Below are positions 9,542-18,032 of a stretch of 64,000 nucleotides of DNA, one piece after another. Every line of letters starts with the position of its first letter. Within the stretch, counting starts at the first letter, position 1. This stretch comes from Deinococcales bacterium (GTDB lineage Bacteria > Deinococcota > Deinococci > Deinococcales > JAAFIG01). Under the pieces are notes generated by a model. It did no database searches. It was not told the DNA's origin and saw only the letters and a list, made by a program, of their open reading frames with translations. The stretch lies in assembly GCA_025352125.1 (NCBI GenBank), contig JANXTZ010000023.1, forward strand, positions 62,001-126,000, written 5' to 3'. The translations under genes and the position numbers were made by a program.

Positions 9542-10012
9542 TCAAGCGACACCAATCGCTTTCATCATGGCGCTCTTGTTGTACTCCTTGTACACCTTGG
9601 GCGGCAATTCATCGATTGAAATTAACGTGTAACCGCAACGCACAAAAAAATCTGGCTCGAGCGTCCAGGCGAACAACCTCGGAATGCCCAAACCCCTGGC
9701 TTCGGCTTCGACACCCAGCACGAGTTGCCTGCCCAAACCCTGCCCCTGAAAATTCGGGTGAATCGCCAGACTGCGCACCTCGCCCAGATCGTGCCACAAC
9801 ACATGCAAACCGACCGTGCCGGCAATGCCGCCGTCCTGGGTCTCGAGCAGGTAAAAATCGCGGATTTGCGTGAACATGACATCCGTGGTTTTGGGCAGCA
9901 TCACGCCCTTTTTCGCCCAGAACGCGATCAACTCGAGCATGACATTCACGTCACGCATCGCGGCTTTGCGAAGCGTTAAGCTCGAGTTTGGGTCCAGGTC
10001 GGGCAGGCTCAT
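9542..10012 (-). CDS. GNAT acetyltransferase, N-acetylglutamate-synthase-like
   Basis: 156-residue single-domain GNAT. The acetyl-CoA pyrophosphate loop is visible as NFQGQGLGRQL, preceded by the beta-4 strand VRSLAIHP. The C-terminal FFVRCGYTLISIDELPPKVYKE resembles the short ArgA-type N-acetylglutamate synthases, which have E-LPPKVW near the end. If so, it commits glutamate to arginine synthesis; carA 5 kb away belongs to the same wider pathway. A general GNAT is the alternative. A TAGACT box lies 8 nt before the ATG. Confidence 0.7.
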   Translation of the reverse strand: MSLPDLDPNSSLTLRKAAMRDVNVMLELIAFWAKKGVMLPKTTDVMFTQIRDFYLLETQDGGIAGTVGLHVLWHDLGEVRSLAIHPNFQGQGLGRQLVLGVEAEARGLGIPRLFAWTLEPDFFVRCGYTLISIDELPPKVYKEYNKSAMMKAIGVA

Positions 10013-10033
10013 GCCAGTTCAGTCTAACTTGCT

Positions 10034-10846
10034 TTATGCCTCGGGCTTGACCAGCACCTGCGCCCCCGCGTGCAAGTCGTAACGCATGATGGCATTGCTC
10101 GAGAACAGCAGGTACGCGCCCAGGTTTGGCGTGCCGAAGGCTTCAAAAACAAATTCTTGCCCCGCCGTGTCGCGCATCCGAATTTTGGAGACGGGGCGAC
10201 CGTGCTGACGATCCCAGGAGCGCAGGATCACCTCATCGACGCAGACCCGCATGTCGGTCAGTTCGCGGCTCAAGCCAATCACCAGCCGCGCAATCCGTGG
10301 CGAGCGTTTTTTTACGTCCACCAAACCCAAACTCGAGAACCTGATCAAAACGGTTTGCACCAGGTCGAGCGGTTGCTTGGCGGCTTGGGCGATGGCTGAG
10401 ACGCTGCGCTCGCCGTCGATCAGTTCGATCACCGAAAATTCGTCGGCGGACAGCGTCAAGCTGCTGATTCGGGCATTGTCCAGGATGCGCGGCGCGTCCA
10501 GTTCGTTGGGCGGCAAGATTTTCTTTTCAACCGTGACTTTGGTGTTCTCATCAAGCTCGCGGATGACTTCAAACAAGAAGTTATCCAGACTGACATTGAT
10601 GGTTTTTTTTTGTGGCATTCGACCAGGAATAAATTCAAAATTGCCACGCTCGTCGAGCAACATCGCCCGCACCGCAGCAGCATCCTCGAGCGTCCCAAAC
10701 TGGGCAAAAACCACGCGTCCAACATCAAAGAACACCCGACCCTCACGGTCAGTCGGATGATGAATCGACAGGCAACCCTTGGACTGATTGGACCCAAGAA
10801 GTTGCAACAAGTCGAGCAAACTGAAAATACCGAGTGATCCACGCAC
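10034..10846 (-). CDS. DUF4388 (PATAN-type) protein
   Basis: 270 residues. The N-terminal ~100 residues are a DUF4388/PATAN domain (LGIFSLLDLLQLLGSNQSKG, then GRVFFDVGRVVFAQFG and the EFIPGRMP strand), found in PatA-like response-regulator partners and in gliding or stress signalling systems. The middle (SLTLSADEFSVIELIDGERS) resembles a winged helix, and the end is beta-rich. No catalytic site seen. GTG start at 10844-10846 has no ribosome site but a TAAACT -10 box exactly 7 nt upstream, so the mRNA is probably leaderless. Confidence 0.75.
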   Translation of the reverse strand: MRGSLGIFSLLDLLQLLGSNQSKGCLSIHHPTDREGRVFFDVGRVVFAQFGTLEDAAAVRAMLLDERGNFEFIPGRMPQKKTINVSLDNFLFEVIRELDENTKVTVEKKILPPNELDAPRILDNARISSLTLSADEFSVIELIDGERSVSAIAQAAKQPLDLVQTVLIRFSSLGLVDVKKRSPRIARLVIGLSRELTDMRVCVDEVILRSWDRQHGRPVSKIRMRDTAGQEFVFEAFGTPNLGAYLLFSSNAIMRYDLHAGAQVLVKPEA

Positions 10847-10853
10847 GTTGTTT

Positions 10854-10859
10854 AGTTTA
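10854..10859 (-). promoter_or_regulatory. -10 box for leaderless DUF4388 gene
   Basis: Minus-strand TAAACT, 7 nt before the GTG start; no Shine-Dalgarno sequence in between. Confidence 0.45.
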
Positions 10860-10982
10860 CAGCGCCAGTCTAAAATTCACGGTCAAAATCCTGAAGCCCT
10901 GGCTCGAGCCTCAAGAATGAGGCAGATCGGACGCCCGATCAAAAACGAGATTGTCAAGTTTTTGTTGCCATCGGTGGCGGTG

Positions 10983-10988
10983 TACAAT
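10983..10988 (+). promoter_or_regulatory. -10 box upstream of SDR-nrdR
   Basis: TACAAT 14 nt before the ATG at 11003, giving a leader of under 10 nt. A weak TTTGTT lies 16 bp upstream as a possible -35. Confidence 0.4.
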
Positions 10989-11002
10989 ACCAAAAGAGTC
11001 CA

Positions 11003-11713
11003 ATGATGCCACCTATAACCAACGCAGCAGCCAAACCCCTCGAGAACACCGTGATTGCCGTGACCAGCGCGGGTCGCGGCTTTGGTCACAGCATTGCCAG
11101 GGCGTTGTCCATCGCTGGGGCAACCGTGATCTGCGTCGATGCCAACCCCGAGGCGGCAAGCCTGACCGCTGCCGAACTCGAGCGCGGCGGGGCGCAAAGC
11201 ATCCCCATCAAGGGTGACAGCAGCGTGCAGCTCGAGGTAGCGCAAACCTTCAACAAAATGCTCGAGATTTATGGGTCGATCAATGGCTTGGTTCATATCG
11301 CCGACGAAGCCTCGAGCACCCCGTTCAAGAAATTATTGGAGGGCGAATTCAGCGAAATGCTCGAAACCACCGCCCGCTCAAGTTACCTGATGCTGCAAAT
11401 GCTTTTAAAACGCTGCCCGAACGCCTGGGCGACCCTGGTGCTGCCGCCTCAAGCCAGCAACGAACCCCAAACCAGGGCGCTGCGGTCTTACCTGTCGGGT
11501 CTGGTCGGAGGACTCTCCGAGACTGGAATGCGCGTCAACGCCCTCGTGCCATCACGGGCGGCTGGCGGACTCGAGTTTGACTCGAGACTCGGTGAGAGCG
11601 CCGTCTCGCTCGCGCTGACCGCCTCGAGGGGCATCACGGGGCAGACCATCGGCGTGACGCTCTCGGCGGTCAAAGATGTCCGCTCCAACATTCCACGGGA
11701 GTTTTACCTATGA
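11003..11713 (+). CDS. short-chain dehydrogenase/reductase-like protein, catalytic Lys missing
   Basis: 236 residues with a Rossmann fold: the cofactor loop TSAGRGFGHSIARAL fits TGxxxGxG and VICVDANPEAA supplies the acidic end of strand 2. The active-site YxxxK is altered: in RALRSYLSGLVGGLSETG the Tyr is present but Leu stands where Lys should be, and the usual NNAG is replaced by VHIAD. It may bind nucleotide without normal SDR chemistry. Its stop overlaps the nrdR start (ATGA), so the two are co-translated. The start could also be the second Met at 11006. Confidence 0.75.
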   Translation: MMPPITNAAAKPLENTVIAVTSAGRGFGHSIARALSIAGATVICVDANPEAASLTAAELERGGAQSIPIKGDSSVQLEVAQTFNKMLEIYGSINGLVHIADEASSTPFKKLLEGEFSEMLETTARSSYLMLQMLLKRCPNAWATLVLPPQASNEPQTRALRSYLSGLVGGLSETGMRVNALVPSRAAGGLEFDSRLGESAVSLALTASRGITGQTIGVTLSAVKDVRSNIPREFYL

Positions 11714-12219
11714 AATGCCCACGTTGCGCCCATCCCGACACTCGAGTGGTCGATTCGCGCCCCAGCGACGAGAACGCCGCGATTCGCCGCCGCCGCGAAT
11801 GCCCCAAGTGCTTGTACCGGTTCACCAGTTACGAACGCGCCCAGTTTGAACCGTTAATGGTCATCAAACGCAACGGACGCAAGGAAGCCTTCGACCCCGA
11901 CAAACTGCTGCGTGGTCTAATGATCGCCTGCGAGAAACGTCCCGTCAACGTCGAACGCCTGCGGGCTTTCGCCTTCAGTTTTGAAGACCGTTTCGAGGGC
12001 GGCTCCGACATTCTTTCCGAAGAGGTCGGACGCCGCGCCATGCAGTTCTTGCGCCCCTTGGACGAGGTGGCGTACATCCGCTTTGCCAGCGTCTACCGCG
12101 ACTTTGCGAACGTGAACGATTTTATTGCCGAAATTCAAGATTTGGAACGCGCCACACCCGAAATCCTCGAGGTTGCGGGTGTGGTGGAAGCTGTGGCTAA
12201 AACCAAAACTCGAGGTTGA
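11710..12219 (+). CDS. nrdR: transcriptional repressor NrdR
   Basis: Zinc-ribbon plus ATP-cone repressor of ribonucleotide reductase genes. The zinc ribbon is explicit: MKCPRCAHPDTRVVDSR and RRRECPKCLYRFTSYE give the four cysteines. The ATP-cone runs ~50-140 (VIKRNGRKEAFDPDKLLRG, RFASVYRDFANVNDF). 169 residues, close to the usual 150-160 with a short extra tail. ATP/dATP binding to the cone senses the nucleotide pool. Translationally coupled to the SDR-like gene. No ribonucleotide reductase gene in the window. Confidence 0.97.
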   Translation: MKCPRCAHPDTRVVDSRPSDENAAIRRRRECPKCLYRFTSYERAQFEPLMVIKRNGRKEAFDPDKLLRGLMIACEKRPVNVERLRAFAFSFEDRFEGGSDILSEEVGRRAMQFLRPLDEVAYIRFASVYRDFANVNDFIAEIQDLERATPEILEVAGVVEAVAKTKTRG

Positions 12220-12220
12220 C

Positions 12221-13192
12221 TTACCAAGCGTAAGCCTCCGGTGCTTCGCCACCAGGTCCAGGAAAAATCTCGTCGAGTTTTTTTAAGCTTGCATCATCAA
12301 GCTTGACCTCGAGCGATTTTAAATTCCCATCCAACTGCTCGAGTGTACGCGGTCCAATGATCGGGGCAGTCACGACAGGATTGTGCAGCAGCCACGCCAG
12401 CGCAACATCGGCGGGTGTCTCGTTCAAATCTTTGCACAGTGCCTCATACGCCTCGAGTTGCGGGCGGTGTTTCTCGACCCGCGCCTGAATCGCCTCACTC
12501 GAGCGGCGACCCTCGGCAATTTTTTGCAAGACGCCGCCCAACAAGCCGCCCGCCAGTGGACTCCAAGGAATAAGTCCCAACCCGTAAGATCGGCACGCCG
12601 GAATCACCTCGAGTTCGATCTGGCGGTTGTTCAGGTGGTAAATGCTTTGCTCGCTGACCAAGCCCATAAAATGCCGCGATTTTGCCGCCTCGTTCGCCTG
12701 CGCGATGTGCCAACCCGCAAAGTTGCTCGAGCCGACGTATGTCACCATGCCCTGCGCGACCAACCATTCCATCGCCTGCCAGATTTCTTCCCAGGGCGTG
12801 TTGCGGTCAACGTGGTGCATTTGGTACAGGTCGATGTGATCGGTTTTCAGGCGTTTCAAACTGGCTTCGCAAGCATTGCGGATGTGATAGGCGCTCAAAC
12901 GCCCATCGTTCGCACCGTCGCCCATGCCGCCGTACACTTTGGTTGCCAGCACAATCTTCTCGCGCCGTCCGCCACCCTGCTCGAGCCATCTGCCAATAAT
13001 TTCCTCGGTGAAACCAAGACTGATTTTGCGCCCGTAGACATTGGCGGTATCAAAAAAATTGATGCCACGCTCGAGTGCCGCGTCCATGATTTTAAAACTG
13101 TCGGGTTCACTGGTTTCAGGACCAAAATTCATGGTTCCCAGGCAGAGACGGCTGACTTTTAAACCACTGCGACCAAGTTGAGTGAATTGCAT
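12221..13192 (-). CDS. aldo/keto reductase
   Basis: 323 residues; NADPH-dependent reduction of aldehydes or ketones in a TIM barrel. Family motifs in order: LGTMNFG, NFFDTANVYG (catalytic Asp and Tyr), LATKVY (catalytic Lys), IDLYQMHHVD (catalytic His region), VGSSNFAGWHI, and the cofactor loop IPWSPLAGGLLGG. Closest to the YajO/Gfo-like oxidoreductases of the AKR superfamily. Start set at the ATG 13190-13192 because ACAGGAGGCTTT precedes it; an in-frame TTG nine codons earlier is less likely. Converges on nrdR, with the two stops 1 nt apart. Confidence 0.93.
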   Translation of the reverse strand: MQFTQLGRSGLKVSRLCLGTMNFGPETSEPDSFKIMDAALERGINFFDTANVYGRKISLGFTEEIIGRWLEQGGGRREKIVLATKVYGGMGDGANDGRLSAYHIRNACEASLKRLKTDHIDLYQMHHVDRNTPWEEIWQAMEWLVAQGMVTYVGSSNFAGWHIAQANEAAKSRHFMGLVSEQSIYHLNNRQIELEVIPACRSYGLGLIPWSPLAGGLLGGVLQKIAEGRRSSEAIQARVEKHRPQLEAYEALCKDLNETPADVALAWLLHNPVVTAPIIGPRTLEQLDGNLKSLEVKLDDASLKKLDEIFPGPGGEAPEAYAW

Positions 13193-13234
13193 AAAGCCTC
13201 CTGTAAAAACTGGGTACAACTAAAGAAAGACGGC

Positions 13235-14344
13235 TTAACGACTTTCGGCAACTTGTCGCATTGCCAGCCAAACTTCTTTTACCACGCTCGGCACTGCACT
13301 GTCAGGCTCGGTTAGCATAAGCCGTTGATACGACTCAAGAAATGTACGACGGTAACGATGGAAAAAATGCAAAAAGTGTTTCATAAAACCAAGGCAGTCC
13401 AGAATCGCAAATTCAACACCACCCGTTTCTTCGTACAAATTCCGAGCAAATTCAGCAACATCTGGATCAATGGGCGCAGTGGTGATGAAAATATAATTTT
13501 GAATCGAGCGCCCAACCAATTTCTCGAGCGCAACACGCACATCTTCCTGGGTCACTGGCTTATCTTTCATCTCAAAGGCGGTGACAATTTTGTTTTCACC
13601 CGTGAGCACCACTTCAATATCGCCAACCGCACCAGTTTGTTTATCGGCAGCATTGTGCCCCGCCAATGAACGCGCCGTTTCATCAAACGCTGAACCCACC
13701 ACGTCATACGCCGCAGCCACCAATAAAACAGGCAAACGACTGGTATGTTTTTGTTTCAAATGCTGTTCGATCAACGTGGCAATCTCGCCGCTCGAGAGTG
13801 AAAGTTCTCCGTGTGAGGCGTTTAAGTTCGCCAGCAACGAATTAAACCGAATACGCTTCTCATCGCGCAAGACCACCAACCAACGCAGGGTTTCGGCTAA
13901 CAGATCACTGGCAGTTAAACGTTCTTGAAACACTGCATCCAACAATTGCAGTGCGGCTTGATAAATGTCTGGTTCTCTGCCTTTTAAATCTCGATCTGGG
14001 GTAAGTGCCATTGACTGATTTCTTAACGCTGGCGTTAAAAAAGCGGTTGTTGTATTGCAAGGCAGGTCATGAAGTTGAATAAATGCCGTCAAAAATTCTT
14101 CGTCATAGGCACGACCTGAAAAAGCATCGGTTGTGCCAATTTCAGTGTAGGGTTTACGAATATCCAAATTGGGACGGTGAATCTTTGCCAAAGCGCACGA
14201 CAACACCAAACGTACCAAGGCGCGGGTTTTGGCACGACAAATCACTTCGATCAAACGTACCAACTCGGCATCTTCAAGCAAAGGTTGCTTGAGCGAGGCT
14301 AATCCACGCTGAAAAGCGGTATCGAGGATGTCTCTTGGTTCCAT
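13235..14344 (-). CDS. type II restriction endonuclease, SacI-family-like
   Basis: 369 residues. The second half carries a PD-(D/E)xK-type nuclease core: GAVGDIEVVLTGENKIV supplies the Asp and FEMKDKPVT the ExK, preceded by LLVAAAYDVVG. The layout (FSGRAYDEEF early, then GHNAADKQTGAVGDIEV) resembles what I remember of the SacI restriction family; this is from memory and not a search. It follows and overlaps the adenine methyltransferase gene by 46 nt, the standard type II arrangement. ATG at 14342-14344. Recognition site unknown. Confidence 0.72.
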   Translation of the reverse strand: MEPRDILDTAFQRGLASLKQPLLEDAELVRLIEVICRAKTRALVRLVLSCALAKIHRPNLDIRKPYTEIGTTDAFSGRAYDEEFLTAFIQLHDLPCNTTTAFLTPALRNQSMALTPDRDLKGREPDIYQAALQLLDAVFQERLTASDLLAETLRWLVVLRDEKRIRFNSLLANLNASHGELSLSSGEIATLIEQHLKQKHTSRLPVLLVAAAYDVVGSAFDETARSLAGHNAADKQTGAVGDIEVVLTGENKIVTAFEMKDKPVTQEDVRVALEKLVGRSIQNYIFITTAPIDPDVAEFARNLYEETGGVEFAILDCLGFMKHFLHFFHRYRRTFLESYQRLMLTEPDSAVPSVVKEVWLAMRQVAESR

Positions 14345-15171
14345 GTTTGACTCGATTCGATGATTGAATTTGCTGGAATAAAATTCATCCAGACCACTTC
14401 AGTACGTTCTTGTTTAACACTATGCGCTATCTTGGAAGGTGCTTGGACACAATGCCAGTCAGCATAAAGTTCTGCATACAGTTCGTTGTGATACCCCGAA
14501 AGCACAACTTGCCCTTGCACACCATGCAAGGTTTGCGCCAACAGGCGATGGTCATCATCCGTCATTTCAAAACCGTAAGCTCGAGAGTCACCCCGACTGC
14601 TGTGAACATATGGCGGGTCGCAATAAAACAATGTTTCAGGAGAATCATAACGCCGAATGACCTCAATCGCTGGCGCATTCTCGATTTGCACCCGCAACAG
14701 TCGCTGTGCAATCAAAGACAAATCTTCGATACTGCCCAACCACCTTGAAACCGCCCCAGCCATACCCGCCCGTGAAGTTAAAACGCAGTGCGCCCAACGC
14801 CCCGCACTGGCTGTCTGCGCCAAACCCGTGCGAACTTGACGGGCACGGACAAAAAAACGCCTCGCACGCTCGAGATCGGTTAATCCCACCTCGAGCGAAC
14901 ACGCCAGCGCAAGTTCTTCCCTGGAGAACGGTGTTAAACCAATTGCTTCGGACAGTGCTTCTTTTTGATGGCGAAGCACACGAAAGAAATTAACAACCTC
15001 GCCGTCAATGTCATTGTACGTTTCGACAGGAGACGGTTCACGGTTGATTAACACTGCTGCCGAACCACCGAACACATCACAAAAATGCGTGGCAGTTGGA
15101 AGCAATGGCAACAACCAATCCAAGTGACTGTATTTACCGCCGTACCAACCAAACGCAATCAGTTTCGCCAC
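14299..15171 (-). CDS. D12-class (Dam-like) DNA adenine-N6 methyltransferase
   Basis: 290 residues. SAM-binding motif X/I region FGWYGGKYSHLDWLLPLLP, then CDVFGGSAAVL (motif I) and YNDIDGEVVNFFRVLR, as in Dam/DpnM. Catalytic motif IV is FYCDPPYVH. It methylates adenine in the recognition site of its partner endonuclease, protecting host DNA. Transcribed first, with the endonuclease start inside its 3' end, so methylase is made before or with nuclease. GTG start at 15169-15171 without a clear ribosome site. CTCGAG density is lower over the pair (about 5 in 1.9 kb) than in the flanks, compatible with later arrival. Confidence 0.9.
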   Translation of the reverse strand: MAKLIAFGWYGGKYSHLDWLLPLLPTATHFCDVFGGSAAVLINREPSPVETYNDIDGEVVNFFRVLRHQKEALSEAIGLTPFSREELALACSLEVGLTDLERARRFFVRARQVRTGLAQTASAGRWAHCVLTSRAGMAGAVSRWLGSIEDLSLIAQRLLRVQIENAPAIEVIRRYDSPETLFYCDPPYVHSSRGDSRAYGFEMTDDDHRLLAQTLHGVQGQVVLSGYHNELYAELYADWHCVQAPSKIAHSVKQERTEVVWMNFIPANSIIESSQTWNQETSSIPLFSVD

Positions 15172-15220
15172 AGCAGCAGTTTAACAGGAAGCATCCAGAG
15201 AACCAATGTCCTTGAGAACG

Positions 15221-15643
15221 TTATTCCTTGAACGAAACCGCTTCACCTCGAGCGACCTGACGTTGAGGTGAATTTTCTGAAAGTTGCATCAATTCAATTG
15301 GGTTGCCGTCAGGGTCTGAAATCCAAGCCTGCATGTTCAAATCCAAACCCATTTTCGGTTCGACCTCAATTTTCACACCCTTTTCGCGCAGCATTTCAAC
15401 ATCACTGACCAAATTGTCCGAAGCCAAACAAATGTGCATAAAACTGTTTTGCGGATTGCTGAGCGCACCACCAGGGAACAACTCGAGGAAGCGATCTGCG
15501 CCAATGTGCAAGTAGACCAGCATGACCGAGCCGTCATCGTGGTTGAGGCGAAAGGATTCTTTGAGTCCCAAGAGCGCGTAAAACGCCAGTGATTTCTCGA
15601 GGTCATGAACGCGAAAAGCGCTGTGTGCAAGGTCTGTGATCAT
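15221..15643 (-). CDS. VOC-family (glyoxalase-like) metalloprotein
   Basis: 140 residues with two beta-alpha-beta-beta-beta halves typical of the vicinal oxygen chelate fold: AHSAFRVHDLEKSLAFYALLG with the first metal His, FLELFP, HICLAS with the second His, and PDGNPIELMQ with the final metal Glu. It resembles lactoylglutathione lyase, but many family members have other substrates, so the reaction is left open. Lies 3 nt downstream of the aldehyde dehydrogenase on the same strand, suggesting joint handling of reactive carbonyls. GGAGAG precedes the ATG. Confidence 0.82.
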   Translation of the reverse strand: MITDLAHSAFRVHDLEKSLAFYALLGLKESFRLNHDDGSVMLVYLHIGADRFLELFPGGALSNPQNSFMHICLASDNLVSDVEMLREKGVKIEVEPKMGLDLNMQAWISDPDGNPIELMQLSENSPQRQVARGEAVSFKE

Positions 15644-15646
15644 ATT

Positions 15647-18019
15647 TTACTCTCCGTATGGAATCCAAATGTTTTTGACGTTACATGCTTCACGCAAGAA
15701 CTCGCGCCCTTCGCCCTGAACGACATCCAACCAATCTCGAGCTTCCAGATTAAAAGTTCGTTTAAGATTGGCGGCACTTGCGCGTTCAATCATCTCGGTA
15801 TGCTTCGCGTGCCACACCGCATCCACATCCAAATGATCCGCCAGTGTTTTCGCCAAAGCGCTCGAGTCGCCCGTAATAATATTCACCACTCCCGCAGGCA
15901 CGTCCGAAGTCTCGAGCACGCTGTAAAAATCGGTAGAAGCCAGAGGGTGTGCCTGGCTTGGAATGGCAATCACCGTGTTGCCCATCGCAATCGCGGGCGC
16001 GATGAGCGAGATCAAACCCAGCAACGGGAATTCTTCGGGGCAGATCAAACCCACCGTGCCAATCGGTTCATTCATGGCAAGCGCCACACCACGAATCGGC
16101 ACGTTGTGAATCGCGCCGTCATATTTGTCCGCCCATGCTCCGTAGGTGAACAACCTCGAGATGCTGGTTTCCACCTCGAGGTTTGCCAGTTTCTTATTGC
16201 CAGTCATGCTCGAGATTCGCGTGACAAAATCGGCTTCTCGAGCCGAAAGATTCTCGGCGATGTAATACAAAATTTGCGCTCTGGAATGCGCGGTGGATTT
16301 CGCCCAACCGCTTGCGGCGTTCGCGGCTTCGACGGCGTTTCGGACATCCTTGCGGTTGCCCTCGCCAACTTCACCCAACAATTTGCCGTTCGCGCTGTAA
16401 ATGGGAAAAGAGTAACCACTGTCGGGACGGGCTTGCTTGCCGCCGATGAACAATTTTGGGGTGCGGTCTAGGGCTGGAAGGCTCGAGGATTCATTTTCTT
16501 CTGGTTGAGTTTTCAGTACGGGCGCAGGCACGGCGGATTTTGCGGGTTTATGCCAATTTGGTTTGAGGTATTCATACATGCCCTCACGCCCGCCCTCACG
16601 ACCAAAACCACTTTCGCGGTAGCCGCCAAAACCAGCGGCGGCATCGAGTTGATTGGTGCAATTGACCCAGACAACGCCCGCCTTGATTTTTGGGGCAATG
16701 TCGAGCGCCAGGTTGATGTTTTCCGTCCAGACGCTCGAGGCAAGTCCGTACACCGTATTGTTCGCCAGTGCCACCGCCTCCTCGGGGGTGCGAAACGACA
16801 TCATGACGACCACCGGACCAAAAATCTCGAGCTGCGCAATCGTGCTGCTGGGTTGAACGTTGGTGAACAAACTTGGCGGGAAAAAATAACCGTTTGTTGG
16901 ACAAGCCGTTTTCGGTTGCCACAAACTCGAGCCTTCAGACACACCACGCGCCACCAGACTGGTCACGCGCTCGAGTTGCTCGCTTGACACCAGCGCCCCG
17001 ACATCAATGTTCTTCTCGAGCGGATTGCCGACCCGCAACGTCTCGAGTCGGGCTTTCAGTTTTGCCTCGAGTTTGGTTTGAATGCCCTCTTGCACCAAAA
17101 TTCGACTGCCCGCGCAGCAAACCTCGCCTTGATTAAACCAGATGGCATCGACCACGCCCTCGACTACGCTGTCGAGATCGGCATCTTCAAAAACAATAAA
17201 CGGTGATTTGCCACCAAGCTCGAGGCTTAGTTTTTTGCCGCTGCCTGCGGTTGCGCCGCGAATGTAACGCCCAACTTCGGTACTGCCAGTAAACGCGATT
17301 TTGTCCACGCCAGCATGATTGACAATGGCTTTGCCCGTCTCACCGTCGCCAGTCACAATGTTAATCACCCCCGCAGGAATCCCAGCCTCGAGCGCGATTT
17401 CGGCAAACAGCAACGCGGTCAGTGGCGTGAACTCGGCGGGTTTCAGCACCACCGTATTGCCAGCCGCCAGCGCGGGCGCAACCTTCCAAGCCAGCATCAG
17501 CAACGGAAAATTCCAGGGAATGATCTGCCCGACCACGCCCACAGGTTTAAAACCAGAAAATTCAGTCTCGAGCAATTGCGCCCAACCCGCGTGATGGTAA
17601 AAATGACGCGCCACGAGCGGAATATCAATGTCCCTAGTCTCCCGAATTGGCTTGCCGTTGTCCAAAGTCTCGAGCACCGCGAATAACCTTGAATGTTTTT
17701 GCACCAGTCTTGCCAGCGCGTACAAATACCTAGCTCGAGCATGACCTGAGAGCGCCACCCACGCGGGAAAAGCTTTTCGTGCCGCTTTCACTGCCGCATC
17801 GACATCCGCAGCATTGGCAAGCGCCACACTTGCCAATGCTTTTTTATTCGCAGGATTTAGAGTCTCGAGACTAGCCCCAGATTTAGTCTTGACCCATTTT
17901 CCGCCAATAAACAAATCGAATTTTCGCTTGTGACGCTCGAGCCACGCGACGGCTTCGGAATCGGATTCGGGCGCAGAGCCGTAATCAAGAGTTTGAAAAA
18001 TTTCAGCTACATTTGGCAT
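15647..18019 (-). CDS. ALDH16-type tandem aldehyde dehydrogenase
   Basis: 790 residues made of two aldehyde dehydrogenase modules. The first (~1-500) has the full set: IPWNFPLLMLAWK, FTGSTEVGRYI, the general-base Glu in LSLELGGKSPF and the nucleophile Cys in NQGEVCCAGSR. A Pro/Ala/Lys linker leads to the second (~525-790), which keeps the fold (FIGGKQARPDSG, ICPEEFPLLGLISLIAPAIA) but has VWHAKHTEMI and no catalytic Cys region. This matches ALDH16, where the C-terminal domain is non-catalytic. Oxidises an aldehyde with NAD(P)+; substrate unknown. CGGAGATT precedes the ATG at 18017-18019. Confidence 0.9.
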   Translation of the reverse strand: MPNVAEIFQTLDYGSAPESDSEAVAWLERHKRKFDLFIGGKWVKTKSGASLETLNPANKKALASVALANAADVDAAVKAARKAFPAWVALSGHARARYLYALARLVQKHSRLFAVLETLDNGKPIRETRDIDIPLVARHFYHHAGWAQLLETEFSGFKPVGVVGQIIPWNFPLLMLAWKVAPALAAGNTVVLKPAEFTPLTALLFAEIALEAGIPAGVINIVTGDGETGKAIVNHAGVDKIAFTGSTEVGRYIRGATAGSGKKLSLELGGKSPFIVFEDADLDSVVEGVVDAIWFNQGEVCCAGSRILVQEGIQTKLEAKLKARLETLRVGNPLEKNIDVGALVSSEQLERVTSLVARGVSEGSSLWQPKTACPTNGYFFPPSLFTNVQPSSTIAQLEIFGPVVVMMSFRTPEEAVALANNTVYGLASSVWTENINLALDIAPKIKAGVVWVNCTNQLDAAAGFGGYRESGFGREGGREGMYEYLKPNWHKPAKSAVPAPVLKTQPEENESSSLPALDRTPKLFIGGKQARPDSGYSFPIYSANGKLLGEVGEGNRKDVRNAVEAANAASGWAKSTAHSRAQILYYIAENLSAREADFVTRISSMTGNKKLANLEVETSISRLFTYGAWADKYDGAIHNVPIRGVALAMNEPIGTVGLICPEEFPLLGLISLIAPAIAMGNTVIAIPSQAHPLASTDFYSVLETSDVPAGVVNIITGDSSALAKTLADHLDVDAVWHAKHTEMIERASAANLKRTFNLEARDWLDVVQGEGREFLREACNVKNIWIPYGE

Positions 18020-18032
18020 TGTAATCTCCGTA

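Noticed and set aside
13235-15171. Idea that the restriction-modification pair recognises CTCGAG (XhoI type)
   Set aside because: The site is hugely over-represented, the opposite of the avoidance expected, and the nuclease does not look like XhoI to me. Kept only as a methylome test.
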